64,000 bases of DNA, from NCBI GenBank assembly GCA_951828235.1, contig OX639965.1, positions 641,191-705,190 of the forward strand, written 5' to 3'. Below the pieces are notes generated by a model. That model had not been told where the DNA came from. It was given only the letters and a program-made list of their open reading frames with translations, and made no database searches. Below are positions 17,690 through 26,258 of the stretch, piece after piece. The stretch's first letter is position 1, and the number at the start of each line of letters is the position of its first letter. Origin of the DNA: an uncultured Gammaproteobacteria bacterium. Its GTDB lineage: Bacteria; Pseudomonadota; Gammaproteobacteria; Steroidobacterales; Foliamicaceae. A program made the position numbers and the translations under genes.

Positions 17690-18196
17690 ATGCGACCATA
17701 CGGTCGGAACACGATACTGGCCGTTTCGCTGTTCATTGCGCTTGTGGCCGCGCCCGCGATCCCGCAGGAAGGATTGTTCTCGCTGTGGGCCTGGGGCCTG
17801 TCCCTGGTCTTCGCCGTGCTGACCTTTGGTGTTTTATCGGGGATCATGCTCGGCGCGCCGGCTGTGGCCGGAAGGTTCATCCGCGGCGCGCATGCGAAAA
17901 AGGCCGGCGAAGCTTCGCGGGGTCGGGACGGCAGCGAAGAAGAGCGGCCCGGGCGGGCCGACGACGAAATCACGGTGGAACCCGATGCAGTTCTTTCGGA
18001 GGCCCTGGGCGAACTCGAGCCCGGGAACTACATGGACCTGGTGCGCGCACTCCAGGAAATGGGCCGGGACGCCGAGGCGCTCGAGGTTCTCGCCCACATA
18101 GCTGAAGCCGGGGACGACGAGTACGGCGAAGAAGTCGCCGAAGCGCTGCGCCGGATGCGCGACAGGCTTACGCCGGAGAACCCCAAGAGCGCATGA
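17690..18196 (+). CDS. Short FimV-like C-terminal domain membrane protein
   Basis: This 168-residue protein has two N-terminal membrane segments (about 9-25 and 29-50), a charged linker, and a C-terminal helical pair YMDLVRALQEMGRDAEALEVL followed by EYGEEVAEALRRMRDRL. That last part resembles the conserved C-terminal domain of FimV, a polar hub protein. The position between asd and truA is where fimV lies in many Gammaproteobacteria. The LysM and long acidic regions of FimV are missing, so this is a reduced relative or a different TPR-like protein. GTG 17687 is an alternative start. It overlaps truA by 4 bases. Confidence 0.6.
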   Translation: MRPYGRNTILAVSLFIALVAAPAIPQEGLFSLWAWGLSLVFAVLTFGVLSGIMLGAPAVAGRFIRGAHAKKAGEASRGRDGSEEERPGRADDEITVEPDAVLSEALGELEPGNYMDLVRALQEMGRDAEALEVLAHIAEAGDDEYGEEVAEALRRMRDRLTPENPKSA

Positions 18197-19002
18197 CCCC
18201 CGCAAGGCTTGCCCTCGGGCTGGAGTACGACGGCAGCGGCTTCCACGGCTGGCAATCGCAAAGCGGCAGCCCCAATGTTCAGGATGCGGTCAACCGCGCG
18301 CTGAGCCGGGTGGCCGACGAGGAGGTGCGATGCATGGGCGCCGGGCGCACCGACGCCGGAGTCCACGCCGTCGAGCAGGTCGCGCATTTCGACACCAGCG
18401 CCAGGCGCAGCCGGCGCGCCTGGCTGTTCGGCGCCAATACCTACCTTCCCGACGACATCAATCTGCTCTGGGTTCGCGAGGTGGCGGGCGATTTCCATGC
18501 GAGGCACTCGGCGGTCGCCCGCACCTATGCCTACCTGATCCTCAATCGCAGCGTGCGCTCGGCGCTGGAACGCAACCGCGCATGGCTGATCCGGGACAGG
18601 CTGGACGACGAGGCGATGCACCGCGCGGCCCAGGCGCTTGCCGGCGAACACGACTTCAGCTCGTGGCGGGCCGCCGACTGCCAGGCCCGGTCCCCGGTTC
18701 GGAATGTCATGGATATCCGGGTGCGCCGCAGCGGACAACGGGTATGGATCGTTTGCCGGGCAAACGGCTTCCTGCAGCGCATGGTCAGGAACATCGCCGG
18801 CTCCCTGGCGCATGTGGGGCGCGGCCGCAAGGAGGGCGCCTGGATCGCCGAGGTTCTTGAGGCGCGCAGCCGCACGGCCGCGGGCCCGGCCGCGCCTCCC
18901 CAGGGCCTGTACCTTCAACGGATCGAGTATCCGCCGGCCCTGCTCCCTCAGGGAAGCCCGGCCAGTCTCGATGCGCTTCTTCAAGTGCCGGAAGATATTT
19001 AG
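18193..19002 (+). CDS. truA: tRNA pseudouridine(38-40) synthase
   Basis: TruA modifies uridines 38-40 in the anticodon arm of tRNAs. The catalytic Asp lies in GAGRTDAGVHA (about residues 50-60), the N-terminal LALGLEYDGSGFHGWQ is typical, and FLQRMVRNIAGSL near 200 is the conserved C-terminal motif. The length of 269 residues is normal. The start overlaps the FimV-like stop (ATGA), and accD follows 17 bases later. TrpF, often found between truA and accD in Pseudomonas, is absent. Confidence 0.96.
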   Translation: MTPARLALGLEYDGSGFHGWQSQSGSPNVQDAVNRALSRVADEEVRCMGAGRTDAGVHAVEQVAHFDTSARRSRRAWLFGANTYLPDDINLLWVREVAGDFHARHSAVARTYAYLILNRSVRSALERNRAWLIRDRLDDEAMHRAAQALAGEHDFSSWRAADCQARSPVRNVMDIRVRRSGQRVWIVCRANGFLQRMVRNIAGSLAHVGRGRKEGAWIAEVLEARSRTAAGPAAPPQGLYLQRIEYPPALLPQGSPASLDALLQVPEDI

Positions 19003-19019
19003 GCTAAAATCAAAGTCTT

Positions 19020-19886
19020 ATGGCGATTTCCTGGCTGCGCAGATTAATGCCGTCGCGGATCACGACGCGACGGCCGAAGAAGAGCGTGCCGGAGGGCGTG
19101 TGGGTCAAGTGCGATGCCTGCGGCACGCAACTCTACCGCTCGGAAGTCGAGCGCATTCAGCATGTCTGTCCGAAATGCGAGCACCATATGCGCCTGTCGG
19201 CCCGGCGCAGGCTGGAATTGTTCCTGGACAGCGACACGGCCAGGGAACTCGCCCCGCGGCTGCAGCCCAAGGATCCGCTGAAGTTCAGGGACACCAAGCG
19301 GTACAAGGACCGTATCACCCAGGCGCGGGACGGCAGCGGGGAACTGGAGGCGCTGGTAACGATGGCAGGCAAGCTGTACGGACAGCCGCTGGTGGCCAGC
19401 GCGTTCGAGTTCGGCTTCATGGGCGGCTCCATGGGTTCGGTGGTGGGCGAGAAATTCGTCCGCGCCGCAGACTATTGCCGTGAACACGGCATGCCGCTGG
19501 TCAACTTTTCCGCCTCCGGCGGCGCGCGCATGCAGGAGGCGCTGTTCTCCCTGATGCAGATGGCCAAGGCGACCGCGGCGCTGCACAAGCTGGCGGAGGC
19601 GGGGCTTCCGTACGTCTCCGTACTGACCAACCCCACCATGGGCGGCGTGTCGGCCAGCCTGGCGATGCAGGGGGATATCGTGATCGCCGAGCCCGGGGCG
19701 CTGATCGGCTTCGCCGGTCCCCGCGTGATCAAGCAAACGGTACGCGAGGAATTGCCGGAAGGTTTTCAGCGCGCTGAGTTTCTCCTGGAGCACGGCGCTC
19801 TGGACATGATCCTGGACCGGCGCGTGATGCGCCTGGAGATCGCCAGGCTGCTGGCCAAGCTACTCAAGAAACCGCCTCCCGAATAA
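19020..19886 (+). CDS. accD: Acetyl-CoA carboxylase carboxyltransferase subunit beta
   Basis: This is the beta half of the carboxyltransferase that moves CO2 from biotin to acetyl-CoA in fatty acid synthesis. The N-terminal zinc ribbon [11 protein letters not shown]...CPKCEHH (about 30-55) has all four Cys. The crotonase-like core includes [25 protein letters not shown] and the oxyanion region [13 protein letters not shown]. The length of 288 residues is normal. It starts 17 bases after truA. Two hairpins after its stop separate it from the convergent prmB. Confidence 0.97.
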   Translation: MAISWLRRLMPSRITTRRPKKSVPEGVWVKCDACGTQLYRSEVERIQHVCPKCEHHMRLSARRRLELFLDSDTARELAPRLQPKDPLKFRDTKRYKDRITQARDGSGELEALVTMAGKLYGQPLVASAFEFGFMGGSMGSVVGEKFVRAADYCREHGMPLVNFSASGGARMQEALFSLMQMAKATAALHKLAEAGLPYVSVLTNPTMGGVSASLAMQGDIVIAEPGALIGFAGPRVIKQTVREELPEGFQRAEFLLEHGALDMILDRRVMRLEIARLLAKLLKKPPPE

Positions 19887-19894
19887 CCCGGGAG

Positions 19895-19947
19895 TGGGGG
19901 CATGCCCCCACAGCGTCCCGCCCTCCGGGAAGGCGAGACGCCTTCCC
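19895..19947. terminator. Double-hairpin bidirectional terminator / repeat
   Basis: Two perfect palindromes lie between convergent accD and prmB: TGGGGGCATGCCCCCA (19895-19910), and a stem GGGAAGGCG / CGCCTTCCC with a 3-base loop (19927-19947). The interval also holds GCGTCCCGCC at about 19914, the core of the dispersed GGGACGC repeat. Position suggests transcription termination from both sides. Confidence 0.55.
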
Positions 19948-19954
19948 TCCCAAA

Positions 19955-20818
19955 TCAATCCGCCAGGTCCTCCGCCCGCAGCAGCAGGACGCCCTCCCCG
20001 CCCCTTTCCAGCGACGGCCAGAAGAAAGGGAGTTCCGGTCGCGAGGCCGCAAGAGCGCCGGCCGCCTCGCCGACTTCCAGCGCCACAAGCCCGTTACCGG
20101 CGAGGTATCCGGGCGCGTCGCCGAGGATACGGGACGCTATGGCCAGCCCATCGGCGCCCGCCGTCAGCGCCAGTCGCGGCTCATGCCGGTATTCGCGAGG
20201 CAGGGAACGGTACGCAGCGGTCGGGACATAAGGAGGATTGCAAATGATGAGATCGAATTTCCCGCGCGCGCCGGCGAACAGGTCCCCCTCGCGGAGTTCG
20301 ACCCGGCCCAGCAGGCCAAGCCGGCGCAGATTGCGCTCGGCCACGCACAGGGAGGCCGCCGAAATGTCGGTCGCGACCACTTCGCTTCCGGGAAAGGCGA
20401 ATGCGCAGGCAGCGGCGATGCAGCCCGAACCGGTGCAAAGATCGATGACGCGCCGCGGTCCGCCCGCCTGCAGCCAGGGCTCGAAGCCGTCCTCTATCAG
20501 TTCGGCCAGCGGTGAGCGGGGAATGCAGACGCGCTTGTCAACGTGAAAACGCATTCCCGCAAACCAGGTCTCGCGGGTCAGGTAGGCCAGCGGCAGACAG
20601 CGCGAGGTTCGCAGGAAGGCAATCCTGAGGGCCCGCGCGCGCGCGGACGGCGACACCTGCCGCCCAAGCAGGGAACGGCGCTGCCACAACCCCGACCGGC
20701 AGACAAAGTTCGCCAGCGCCAAAGCCTCTTCGCGCGCACTGCCCATGCCGTGGCCGAAGTGGACCCGCCCGGCTGTCAGGCGGGCGGCCAACTCATCGAC
20801 AAGGTCGCAAAAGCGCAT
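19955..20818 (-). CDS. prmB: Ribosomal protein L3 N5-glutamine methyltransferase
   Basis: This SAM-dependent enzyme methylates a glutamine of ribosomal protein L3. The helical N-domain occupies 1-90, RVCIPRSPLAELIEDGF (about 106-122) is the PrmB form of the family motif, CTGSGCIAAACA is the SAM loop, and NPPYVP is the catalytic motif. HemK/PrmC has a similar layout, but the RSPLAEL motif and 287-residue length favour PrmB. It is convergent with accD and divergent from psd. Confidence 0.9.
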   Translation of the reverse strand: MRFCDLVDELAARLTAGRVHFGHGMGSAREEALALANFVCRSGLWQRRSLLGRQVSPSARARALRIAFLRTSRCLPLAYLTRETWFAGMRFHVDKRVCIPRSPLAELIEDGFEPWLQAGGPRRVIDLCTGSGCIAAACAFAFPGSEVVATDISAASLCVAERNLRRLGLLGRVELREGDLFAGARGKFDLIICNPPYVPTAAYRSLPREYRHEPRLALTAGADGLAIASRILGDAPGYLAGNGLVALEVGEAAGALAASRPELPFFWPSLERGGEGVLLLRAEDLAD

Positions 20819-20888
20819 CTATCCGAATCTTCGCGAGACTTCGATCGCCTGAGGCTACAATCGGCGATCCCGCCTGAGACGACTGAAC

Positions 20889-21746
20889 TTGCTTGCCCGA
20901 CTGCTTGTACGCCTGCATTTCATTCTGCCGCTGCTGACGCTCAGCCGCCTGGCGGCGCATGCTTCGCGCTTCAGGGGACCGGGGGGATTGCTGATTCGGG
21001 TCTTCGCCTGGCTGTTCTCCATCAACACGGAGGAGGCCGCACGGCCCGTGCCCCGGGGATACGCCAACCTCGCCGAGTTCTTTTCGCGCGAACTCAGGGA
21101 AGGCGCGCGGACACCGGAGGGCGGGGACGACTGCGTTGTCAGTCCCGCCGACGGAATATTGACGCGAATCGGCTCTGTCAACGGCACGGCTCCTTCAAGG
21201 GCAAAGGGAGCAAGCTACTCCATCGAGGAATTGCTCGGCGGTTCGCGTTGCGCGGAGCCTTACGACGAGGGTCATGTTGCCGTCATCTACCTGCGGCCGG
21301 CGGACTACCACAGGGTGCGCATGCCACTCGACGGACAACTGCGGGAAATCGTGTACCTGCCCGGAAGGCGGCTTTCCGTGAACCCCGCCATTATTGAAGC
21401 TGCGCCCCCGGTGCTGGCGACCAACGAGCGGTTGGCGCTGCATTTCGACACCGGCGACGGAAAATTCTGCGTCGTAATGGTGGGCGCGCTCAACGTGGGC
21501 TCGATCAGCACCGCGTTCGATATCCGCACAGACTCGAGCATACCGCCGGTGCCGACCCGGTGGAGGTTCCCGGGCCCCCTGGGCGCCAGGTGCGAGCGCG
21601 GCGACTACCTCGCGCACTTCAACCTCGGCTCCACGGTCGTGCTGGTGGCGACACGGAATCTGCTTGCCTGGCTGCCTGAGCGTGAGCCCGCGGAAGAAGT
21701 ACGCTGCGGACAGGCCCTGGGAGAACGGATTTCCGTCGAAGTCTGA
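20889..21746 (+). CDS. psd: Phosphatidylserine decarboxylase
   Basis: This inner-membrane pyruvoyl enzyme makes phosphatidylethanolamine. The proenzyme is cut in the conserved FNLGSTV motif (about residues 250-256), where the Ser becomes the pyruvoyl group. SPADG (about 83-87) and LRPADYHRVRMP (about 137-148) are family signatures. The frame starts at TTG 20889 with no good ribosome site. The length of 285 residues is normal. It converges on efp with an 11-base gap. Confidence 0.93.
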   Translation: MLARLLVRLHFILPLLTLSRLAAHASRFRGPGGLLIRVFAWLFSINTEEAARPVPRGYANLAEFFSRELREGARTPEGGDDCVVSPADGILTRIGSVNGTAPSRAKGASYSIEELLGGSRCAEPYDEGHVAVIYLRPADYHRVRMPLDGQLREIVYLPGRRLSVNPAIIEAAPPVLATNERLALHFDTGDGKFCVVMVGALNVGSISTAFDIRTDSSIPPVPTRWRFPGPLGARCERGDYLAHFNLGSTVVLVATRNLLAWLPEREPAEEVRCGQALGERISVEV

Positions 21747-21757
21747 TCCGCCGCGGG

Positions 21758-22321
21758 CTAGGCGCGGCCGATGTACTCTCCGCTGCGCGTGTCCACCTTG
21801 ATCACGGCGCCTTCTTCCACAAACAGCGGCACGCGCACCACGGCCCCGGTCTCCAGGGTCGCCGGCTTTACTCCCCCGGTGGCGGTGTCGCCCTTCATCC
21901 CGGGATCGGACTGCGTGACCTTGAGTTCGACGAAATTCGGCGGCGTGACCGTTAACGGCGCGCCGTTGAACAGCGTGACGCGACAGCGGCTTTGCTCCAC
22001 CAGCCAGCGTTCGCAGCCTCCCATCGCCGCCTCGTTTGCTTCGTACTGCTCGTAGGTCTCGGTATCCATGAACACCCAGTCCTGACCGATGCTGTACAGG
22101 TAGTCCATTTCGCGGTCGACGACATCGGCGGCGGGTATCGATTCGCCGGAGCGAAAGTTGCGTTCAATCACGCGGCCGGTGCGAAGATAACGAAGCTTGA
22201 CCCGCGTAAACGCCTGTCCCTTGCCGGGCTTGACGAACTCGGTTCCGATGATGGCGCAGGGCTCGTCGCCCAGCATCACCTTCAGCCCGTTCTTGAACTC
22301 ATTGGTCGAATACGAAGCCAT
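21758..22321 (-). CDS. efp: Translation elongation factor P
   Basis: EF-P rescues ribosomes stalled on polyproline. The N-terminal KOW-like domain carries [15 protein letters not shown] (about 31-45), with the Lys of PGKGQ at the position modified by EpmA-type enzymes in enterobacteria. The two OB domains follow, with the C-terminal signature [10 protein letters not shown]. The length of 187 residues is standard. Nine bases upstream is a dienelactone hydrolase gene in the same direction. EpmA or EpmB genes are not in the window. Confidence 0.96.
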   Translation of the reverse strand: MASYSTNEFKNGLKVMLGDEPCAIIGTEFVKPGKGQAFTRVKLRYLRTGRVIERNFRSGESIPAADVVDREMDYLYSIGQDWVFMDTETYEQYEANEAAMGGCERWLVEQSRCRVTLFNGAPLTVTPPNFVELKVTQSDPGMKGDTATGGVKPATLETGAVVRVPLFVEEGAVIKVDTRSGEYIGRA

Positions 22322-22329
22322 CTATCTGC

Positions 22330-23043
22330 TCAGGCAAACAACTCCGCCAAGAAGTTCAGCACCGACTGCCAGGACCGGCGGTCGGCGGATTCGCTGTAGC
22401 CGATGCCGTCCGCCACGGCCGGGGCGTCATGGGTGAACCCATGCAGCGCGTGGCCGTAGGCGTGGATCTGCCAGTCGGCGCCCGCCCGGGTCATTTCAGT
22501 GGCCAGATCGACTACCGTGTCGGGCGGAACCATCGGATCGGCCCAGCCGTGCAACACCAGCACCTTTGCGCTGATCGAATTGCCGTCGGTGTTGCCGGGC
22601 GGATTGAACAGGCCGTGCAGGCTGACTACGCCCTGCAATGGCGCGCCGACCCGCGCCAGGTCCAACACGCAGAGTCCGCCGAAACAGTATCCGATCGCGG
22701 CCATGTTCCCGCCGTCCACTTCCGGCTGCGCAGCGGCGGCGTCCAGCCCCGCCAGAAGCCGGGCCTGCAGCAGCTGCCGGTCTTCAATCAGCGGGTTCAT
22801 CAGCGCCATGTTTTCCTCAACGCTCTGGCCCAGAACACCCTTGCCGTATACGTCCAGCGCAATCCCGACGTAGCCTTCGCCCGCCAGCTTCTCCGCCGCC
22901 TCGCACTCGTGCCCGGCGCGCCCGCTCCAGGCATGCGCTACCGCCACCGCCGGCGCCGGACCGCGCGCGTCGTCCCAGTACATGCGCGCCTCGAAAACCT
23001 TGTCTCCGTGACCGTATTCCACGTCCCGCGTTTGTATCGCCAT
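22330..23043 (-). CDS. Dienelactone hydrolase family protein
   Basis: This 237-residue cytoplasmic alpha/beta hydrolase shows the family triad: Cys in GYCFGGLCVLDL (about 118-129), Asp in GWADPMVPPDT (about 170-180) and His in YGHALHGFTH (about 200-209). Such enzymes hydrolyse dienelactones from chlorocatechol pathways, or other lactones and esters. No other chlorocatechol gene is nearby, so a general esterase role is likely. It lies 8 bases before efp and is probably co-transcribed with it. Confidence 0.85.
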   Translation of the reverse strand: MAIQTRDVEYGHGDKVFEARMYWDDARGPAPAVAVAHAWSGRAGHECEAAEKLAGEGYVGIALDVYGKGVLGQSVEENMALMNPLIEDRQLLQARLLAGLDAAAAQPEVDGGNMAAIGYCFGGLCVLDLARVGAPLQGVVSLHGLFNPPGNTDGNSISAKVLVLHGWADPMVPPDTVVDLATEMTRAGADWQIHAYGHALHGFTHDAPAVADGIGYSESADRRSWQSVLNFLAELFA

Positions 23044-23178
23044 CGACTTTTCTCCCGGCAGACTCCCAATCGGAGCCGGAATTTTATCCCCTGCGCACCG
23101 GCGTCAGCGACCGCCTGGGCGCCGCCGAAAGACCAGCGGTCCACAACCCCCGGTGTGTTAGCATTTTTCGTCAAGCGT

Positions 23179-23340
23179 ATGAAGAAGTACCTGACAGTGT
23201 TTACCGCCCTTGCGCTTGGAGGCTGCGGGCACGCGGAATACCAGGCCGGCTTTCTCGACGAGAATGCCGACTACAGTTGCGCCGCGCTGCCTGCGGAAAT
23301 TTCCCGGTCCCGGCAGGCAAGGCCATCCTTCAGCGCATGA
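23179..23340 (+). CDS. Small putative lipoprotein
   Basis: This is a 53-residue frame starting MKKYLTVFTALALGGCGH, a classical lipoprotein signal with lipobox LGGC. The rest (EYQAGFLDENADYSCAAL and a short basic end) matches nothing I recognise. It may be truncated or frame-shifted, as a neighbouring frame continues past its stop. It lies just before the interrupted porin gene and might have shared its transcript. Existence is moderately supported by the signal; function is unknown. Confidence 0.4.
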   Translation: MKKYLTVFTALALGGCGHAEYQAGFLDENADYSCAALPAEISRSRQARPSFSA

Positions 23341-23384
23341 CAAGCCAAGGCTGCAGCGGCTGGAATACCGATCCGCGCGCGTAA

Positions 23385-23424
23385 CTGAAGTTGCCATCGA
23401 TTAATGGGGCGGGCGTTGTATTAG
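23385..23424 (+). pseudogene. Severed 5' end of the LbtU-like porin gene
   Basis: Reading from CTG 23385 (or TTG 23391) gives LKLPSINGAGVV and then the IS target TTAG. Joined across the IS at a single TTAG, the frame continues LALLPLFASAQLNP, forming a complete signal peptide in frame with the porin at 24587 onward. This fragment is therefore very probably the original start of that gene. The native start codon is not certain, because no ATG or good ribosome site is visible. Confidence 0.6.
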
Positions 23425-23440
23425 GGAAGGTCTGAACAAG
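23425..23440 (+). repeat. IS left terminal inverted repeat
   Basis: A 16-bp repeat that pairs with 24571-24586 at 15 of 16 positions. It is immediately preceded by the TTAG target duplication. Confidence 0.9.
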
Positions 23441-23571
23441 GCCCCAAACTGCGCTTGGGGAGGCGTGTTGCCGGTTTTTTGACGGCTCCGGCATCGTTTC
23501 GGCACCCGAAAACGGCCCGATACGCGGGGTTCTTGCCGCCTCGCGCGGTGTGCAGGCGCACGTATCCCATG

Positions 23572-24522
23572 TCAGGCGGCCGCATACCGGCCGGCAATCA
23601 GCAGATTGGTAAACCCCAGCAGCAGCGCGATCCTCTGCGTGTTCTTCGCCAAGCCCCGATAGCGCACCTTGCCGTAGCCGAAGTGACGCTTCACATACAA
23701 GAAAGGATGCTCCACCTTGGCACGCACCGACCCCTTGCGATGCTCCGCCTCCTCCTCGGCGCTGTCCTTGTCCAGCCGCCGCCGCCGGCCGCGCTTCATC
23801 GCCACCCGCCAGTCCACATCCTGATCCCGGTTCTCTTCGCGCTTGCCCACGCCCTGATAACCCGAATCACCCCATACCCGCTCCTCGCCGCCGTGCAGCA
23901 ACGCGTGCGCCGTGGCCACATCCGACACGTTCGCCGGCGTCGTCTCCAAACGGTGCGCCAGACCCGACTCCGCATCCACACCAATGTGCGCCTTCATTCC
24001 GAAATACCATTGATTGCCCTTCTTCGTCTGATGCATCTCCGGGTCCCGTTCGCCTGACTTGTTCTTGGTCGAACTCGGCGCGTCAATAATGCTCGCGTCC
24101 ACAATCGTCCCACGCTTGAGCCGGTGACCCTGCGCCTGAAGATGCGCGTTGATCTCCTCAAACAGAACCCCGCCCAGTCCGTGCTTCTCCAGCAAATGAC
24201 GGAAGTTCAATATCGTCGTCTCGTCCGGCAATGGACCCGTCAGACGCAATCCCGCAAATCGACGCACCGACTCCACCTCATACAGCAAGTCCTCCATCCC
24301 CGGATCGCTCACGTTGTAAAACAACTGCACGCAATGCACCCGAAGCATCGAACTCAATGAATACGGACGACGGCCCCGGCCCGCCTTCGGATAAAACGGC
24401 TCAATCCGCGCTTCCAGACGCGACCAGGGAATCAAACCGTCCATCCGCTCAAGAAACTTCTCCCGGCGCGTGCGACGCTTCTTCAGATCGTGCTCCAACT
24501 CCGAAAAACTCGCTTGATGCAT
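23572..24522 (-). CDS. IS5-family DDE transposase
   Basis: This 316-residue transposase has an N-terminal DUF772-like domain (about 40-115: MLRVHCVQLFYNVSDPGMED) and a DDE core. The acidic residues lie in TIVDASIIDAP (first Asp, about 142), VWGDSGYQG (second Asp, about 220) and RAKVEHPFLYVKRHFGY (Glu, about 272, with the family Y(2)R(3)E(6)R-like context). The frame is uninterrupted, so the protein should be functional. It is transcribed opposite to the porin gene it interrupts. Confidence 0.95.
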   Translation of the reverse strand: MHQASFSELEHDLKKRRTRREKFLERMDGLIPWSRLEARIEPFYPKAGRGRRPYSLSSMLRVHCVQLFYNVSDPGMEDLLYEVESVRRFAGLRLTGPLPDETTILNFRHLLEKHGLGGVLFEEINAHLQAQGHRLKRGTIVDASIIDAPSSTKNKSGERDPEMHQTKKGNQWYFGMKAHIGVDAESGLAHRLETTPANVSDVATAHALLHGGEERVWGDSGYQGVGKREENRDQDVDWRVAMKRGRRRRLDKDSAEEEAEHRKGSVRAKVEHPFLYVKRHFGYGKVRYRGLAKNTQRIALLLGFTNLLIAGRYAAA

Positions 24523-24553
24523 CCCTCATCCCTCAACAAACACTACAATCCTA

Positions 24554-25633
24554 TTGTCGCAGATTGCAGACTTGTTCAGAGCTTCCTTAGCGCTACTTCC
24601 CCTGTTCGCCTCCGCACAGCTAAATCCTGACCCTGCAGTGCGGACCGGGGAGCAGGAAGTAGATCAATCGCGGCTGCGAGTTACCGGCCAAGTGGATATC
24701 GAGACCGTTCTCATGCGGCCGGAGGCGGACAAGAGTTCCAGCGGCGTCGGCATCACCGAGGCCATTGTTGGACTCGCGGCCGATTTGAGTACGGGGATTT
24801 CGGCCGACCTGCAACTCCTGGCCGAAGACACTGATATTGGAGCGCGCGAGCACATTGCCGGCGCGGAGGACTACAGGATTGAAGTCGCCACTGTTACCTA
24901 CTGGCCGGTGGAGGCGCCATGCTACATAACGGCGGGGCGGAACTTTCTGCCTTTCGGCACATTCCGCACTCATATGGTCTCCGATCCGCTCACCCTGGAA
25001 CTCGGGGAAACAAACGAGTTTGCCTGGGAACTGGGTTGCTTGTCGAAGTCCTGGAGCTTGTCCGCGTTCGGGTTCAACGGAGACCGCGATGACAGCGGGG
25101 GGCTGGCCGGACATGGCGCCTCTATGGGTTACGCGACCGGATTTGAGCACTCCTGGCTTAGCCTGCGCCTGGCATACACGAGCGACCTGGGCTATTCCGA
25201 GAATCTGCTGAATCAGCTTGCAGACGCCAGGGAATCACGGAATAACATGCCGGGCTGGGCCGCAAGCGCCGGGTGGGGAACGGGTCCCGCTACCCTGATA
25301 TTCGAATATGTCGGCGCCATGAAGCGCTTCCGACCGTACGAAATGAAATTCGCGGGACAGGGAGCAAAGCCTTCGAGCTGGATGATCGAAGCCGCTTACC
25401 ATGTCGCGCTGGCAGGAAGGGACACGAGCGTTGCACTGGGTTACCAGGGCACGGAAGAGTCCTTGGCCTTGATGCTGCCCAGGAGACGGACGCTAGTCGC
25501 TTTATCCAAGCAAGTGTCCGACCCCGTCGCGGTCACTTTGGAGTTGTCCGGGGACTGCGACTATTCTGTTGCCGATGGTGGCAGCGGGGAATGGATCACT
25601 ACGGTGACGGTGCAGGCGTCTTTGTCCTTTTGA
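24554..25633 (+). CDS. LbtU-family siderophore porin, signal peptide disrupted by IS
   Basis: This is an outer-membrane beta-barrel of the LbtU family, known for legiobactin uptake in Legionella. The mature part shows amphipathic strands and the typical ITAGRNFLPFGTFRTHMVSDPL, which I quote here as FLPFGTFRTHMVSDPL, and it ends with Phe (VQASLSF). The IS5 element is inserted after codon ~12 of the original gene. The present frame can start at TTG 24554 inside the IS end, giving SQIADLFRA then the native LALLPLFASAQ. That chimeric leader keeps the cleavage region but loses the positive N-terminus, so export is doubtful. I treat it as probably inactivated. The last 35 bases overlap the SDR gene on the other strand. 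Confidence 0.75.
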   Translation: MSQIADLFRASLALLPLFASAQLNPDPAVRTGEQEVDQSRLRVTGQVDIETVLMRPEADKSSSGVGITEAIVGLAADLSTGISADLQLLAEDTDIGAREHIAGAEDYRIEVATVTYWPVEAPCYITAGRNFLPFGTFRTHMVSDPLTLELGETNEFAWELGCLSKSWSLSAFGFNGDRDDSGGLAGHGASMGYATGFEHSWLSLRLAYTSDLGYSENLLNQLADARESRNNMPGWAASAGWGTGPATLIFEYVGAMKRFRPYEMKFAGQGAKPSSWMIEAAYHVALAGRDTSVALGYQGTEESLALMLPRRRTLVALSKQVSDPVAVTLELSGDCDYSVADGGSGEWITTVTVQASLSF

Positions 25634-26249
25634 GGGCGGGACGCCCCAACTCCCAGGGGGGCTCCCGGGATTTCATTCCCGCCAGCGACTTTCCACCGTC
25701 GACAGGCAGAATCGCGCCGGTGATGAACTTCGCCTCGTCGCTGACCAGGAAGTTGACGGCATCGACGACCGACTCCACCGGCGGAATGTCGCCGAAATGG
25801 CGCGCCAGCGGCATTTCTTCGAGCAGCTCCTTCTTGACTTCCTCGGCTGTGCGGTGCTCGGAAGTGATGGGGGCGATCAGGCGCTCGTCGATTACGCGGT
25901 CGGACATGATCGGCCCCGGGCAAACGGCATTCAGCCGAATCCCGCGTTGCGCGACTTCGGCCCCCAGCATCAATGAAAGGTGGTTCAGGGCCAACTTGCT
26001 CAACGCATAGGCCGCATCGATCCTGCCCGGACGCAAGGCGGCGGCGCTGGACAGAAACACGATCGCGCCGCCGGATTTCACCATCGGTGCAAGCGCCGAT
26101 AACAATAGGAACGCACTCTTTACGTTGGCGTCCATCACGCGGTCCCAGTCTTCTTCGGCCAGCTCGAGCAGGGACTTGCGCATGCTAATGCCCACGCAAT
26201 TAATGAGCACGTCGATTTTTCCGCCGATGTGCCGGTCCATCATGCTCAT
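25599..26249 (-). CDS. SDR-family protein lacking the cofactor-binding half
   Basis: This 216-residue protein starts at the middle of a short-chain dehydrogenase fold: DVLINCVGIS (normally the NNAG motif), then VFLSSAAAL (catalytic Ser), AAYALSKLAL (YxxxK) and ILPVDGG. The N-terminal TGxxxGIG dinucleotide-binding region, about 75-80 residues, is missing. A strong AGGAGGAGG ribosome site two bases before ATG 26249 shows the short form is translated efficiently; it sits right after the ABC gene stop. The last 25 residues are a non-family tail encoded by a GGGACGCC repeat and the antisense of the porin gene. It may be a decaying gene or a partner subunit. Confidence 0.6.
   Translation of the reverse strand: MSMMDRHIGGKIDVLINCVGISMRKSLLELAEEDWDRVMDANVKSAFLLLSALAPMVKSGGAIVFLSSAAALRPGRIDAAYALSKLALNHLSLMLGAEVAQRGIRLNAVCPGPIMSDRVIDERLIAPITSEHRTAEEVKKELLEEMPLARHFGDIPPVESVVDAVNFLVSDEAKFITGAILPVDGGKSLAGMKSREPPWELGRPALKRTKTPAPSP
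25635..25671. repeat. GGGACGCC-type repeat at convergent gene ends
   Basis: GGCGGGACGCCCC, then AACTCCCAGGGGGGCTCCCGGG follow in order (parts 25635-25647 and 25648-25669). The order GGACGCCC, TCCCAGGGGGG, CCCGGG parallels the tandem repeat at 11321-11362. It supplies the unusual C-terminal codons of the truncated SDR. Confidence 0.5.
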
Positions 26250-26258
26250 GGCCTCCTC

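Larger units (their letters stand above)
23425..24586 (-). mobile_element. IS5-family insertion sequence, complete
   Basis: This is a 1162-bp element with one transposase gene. The terminal inverted repeats are GGAAGGTCTGAACAAG at 23425-23440 and its complement at 24571-24586 (15 of 16 match). The direct target duplication TTAG at 23421-23424 and 24587-24590 is the 4-bp type usual for the IS5 group. Intact ends, duplication and frame indicate recent, possibly still active, transposition. Confidence 0.92.
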
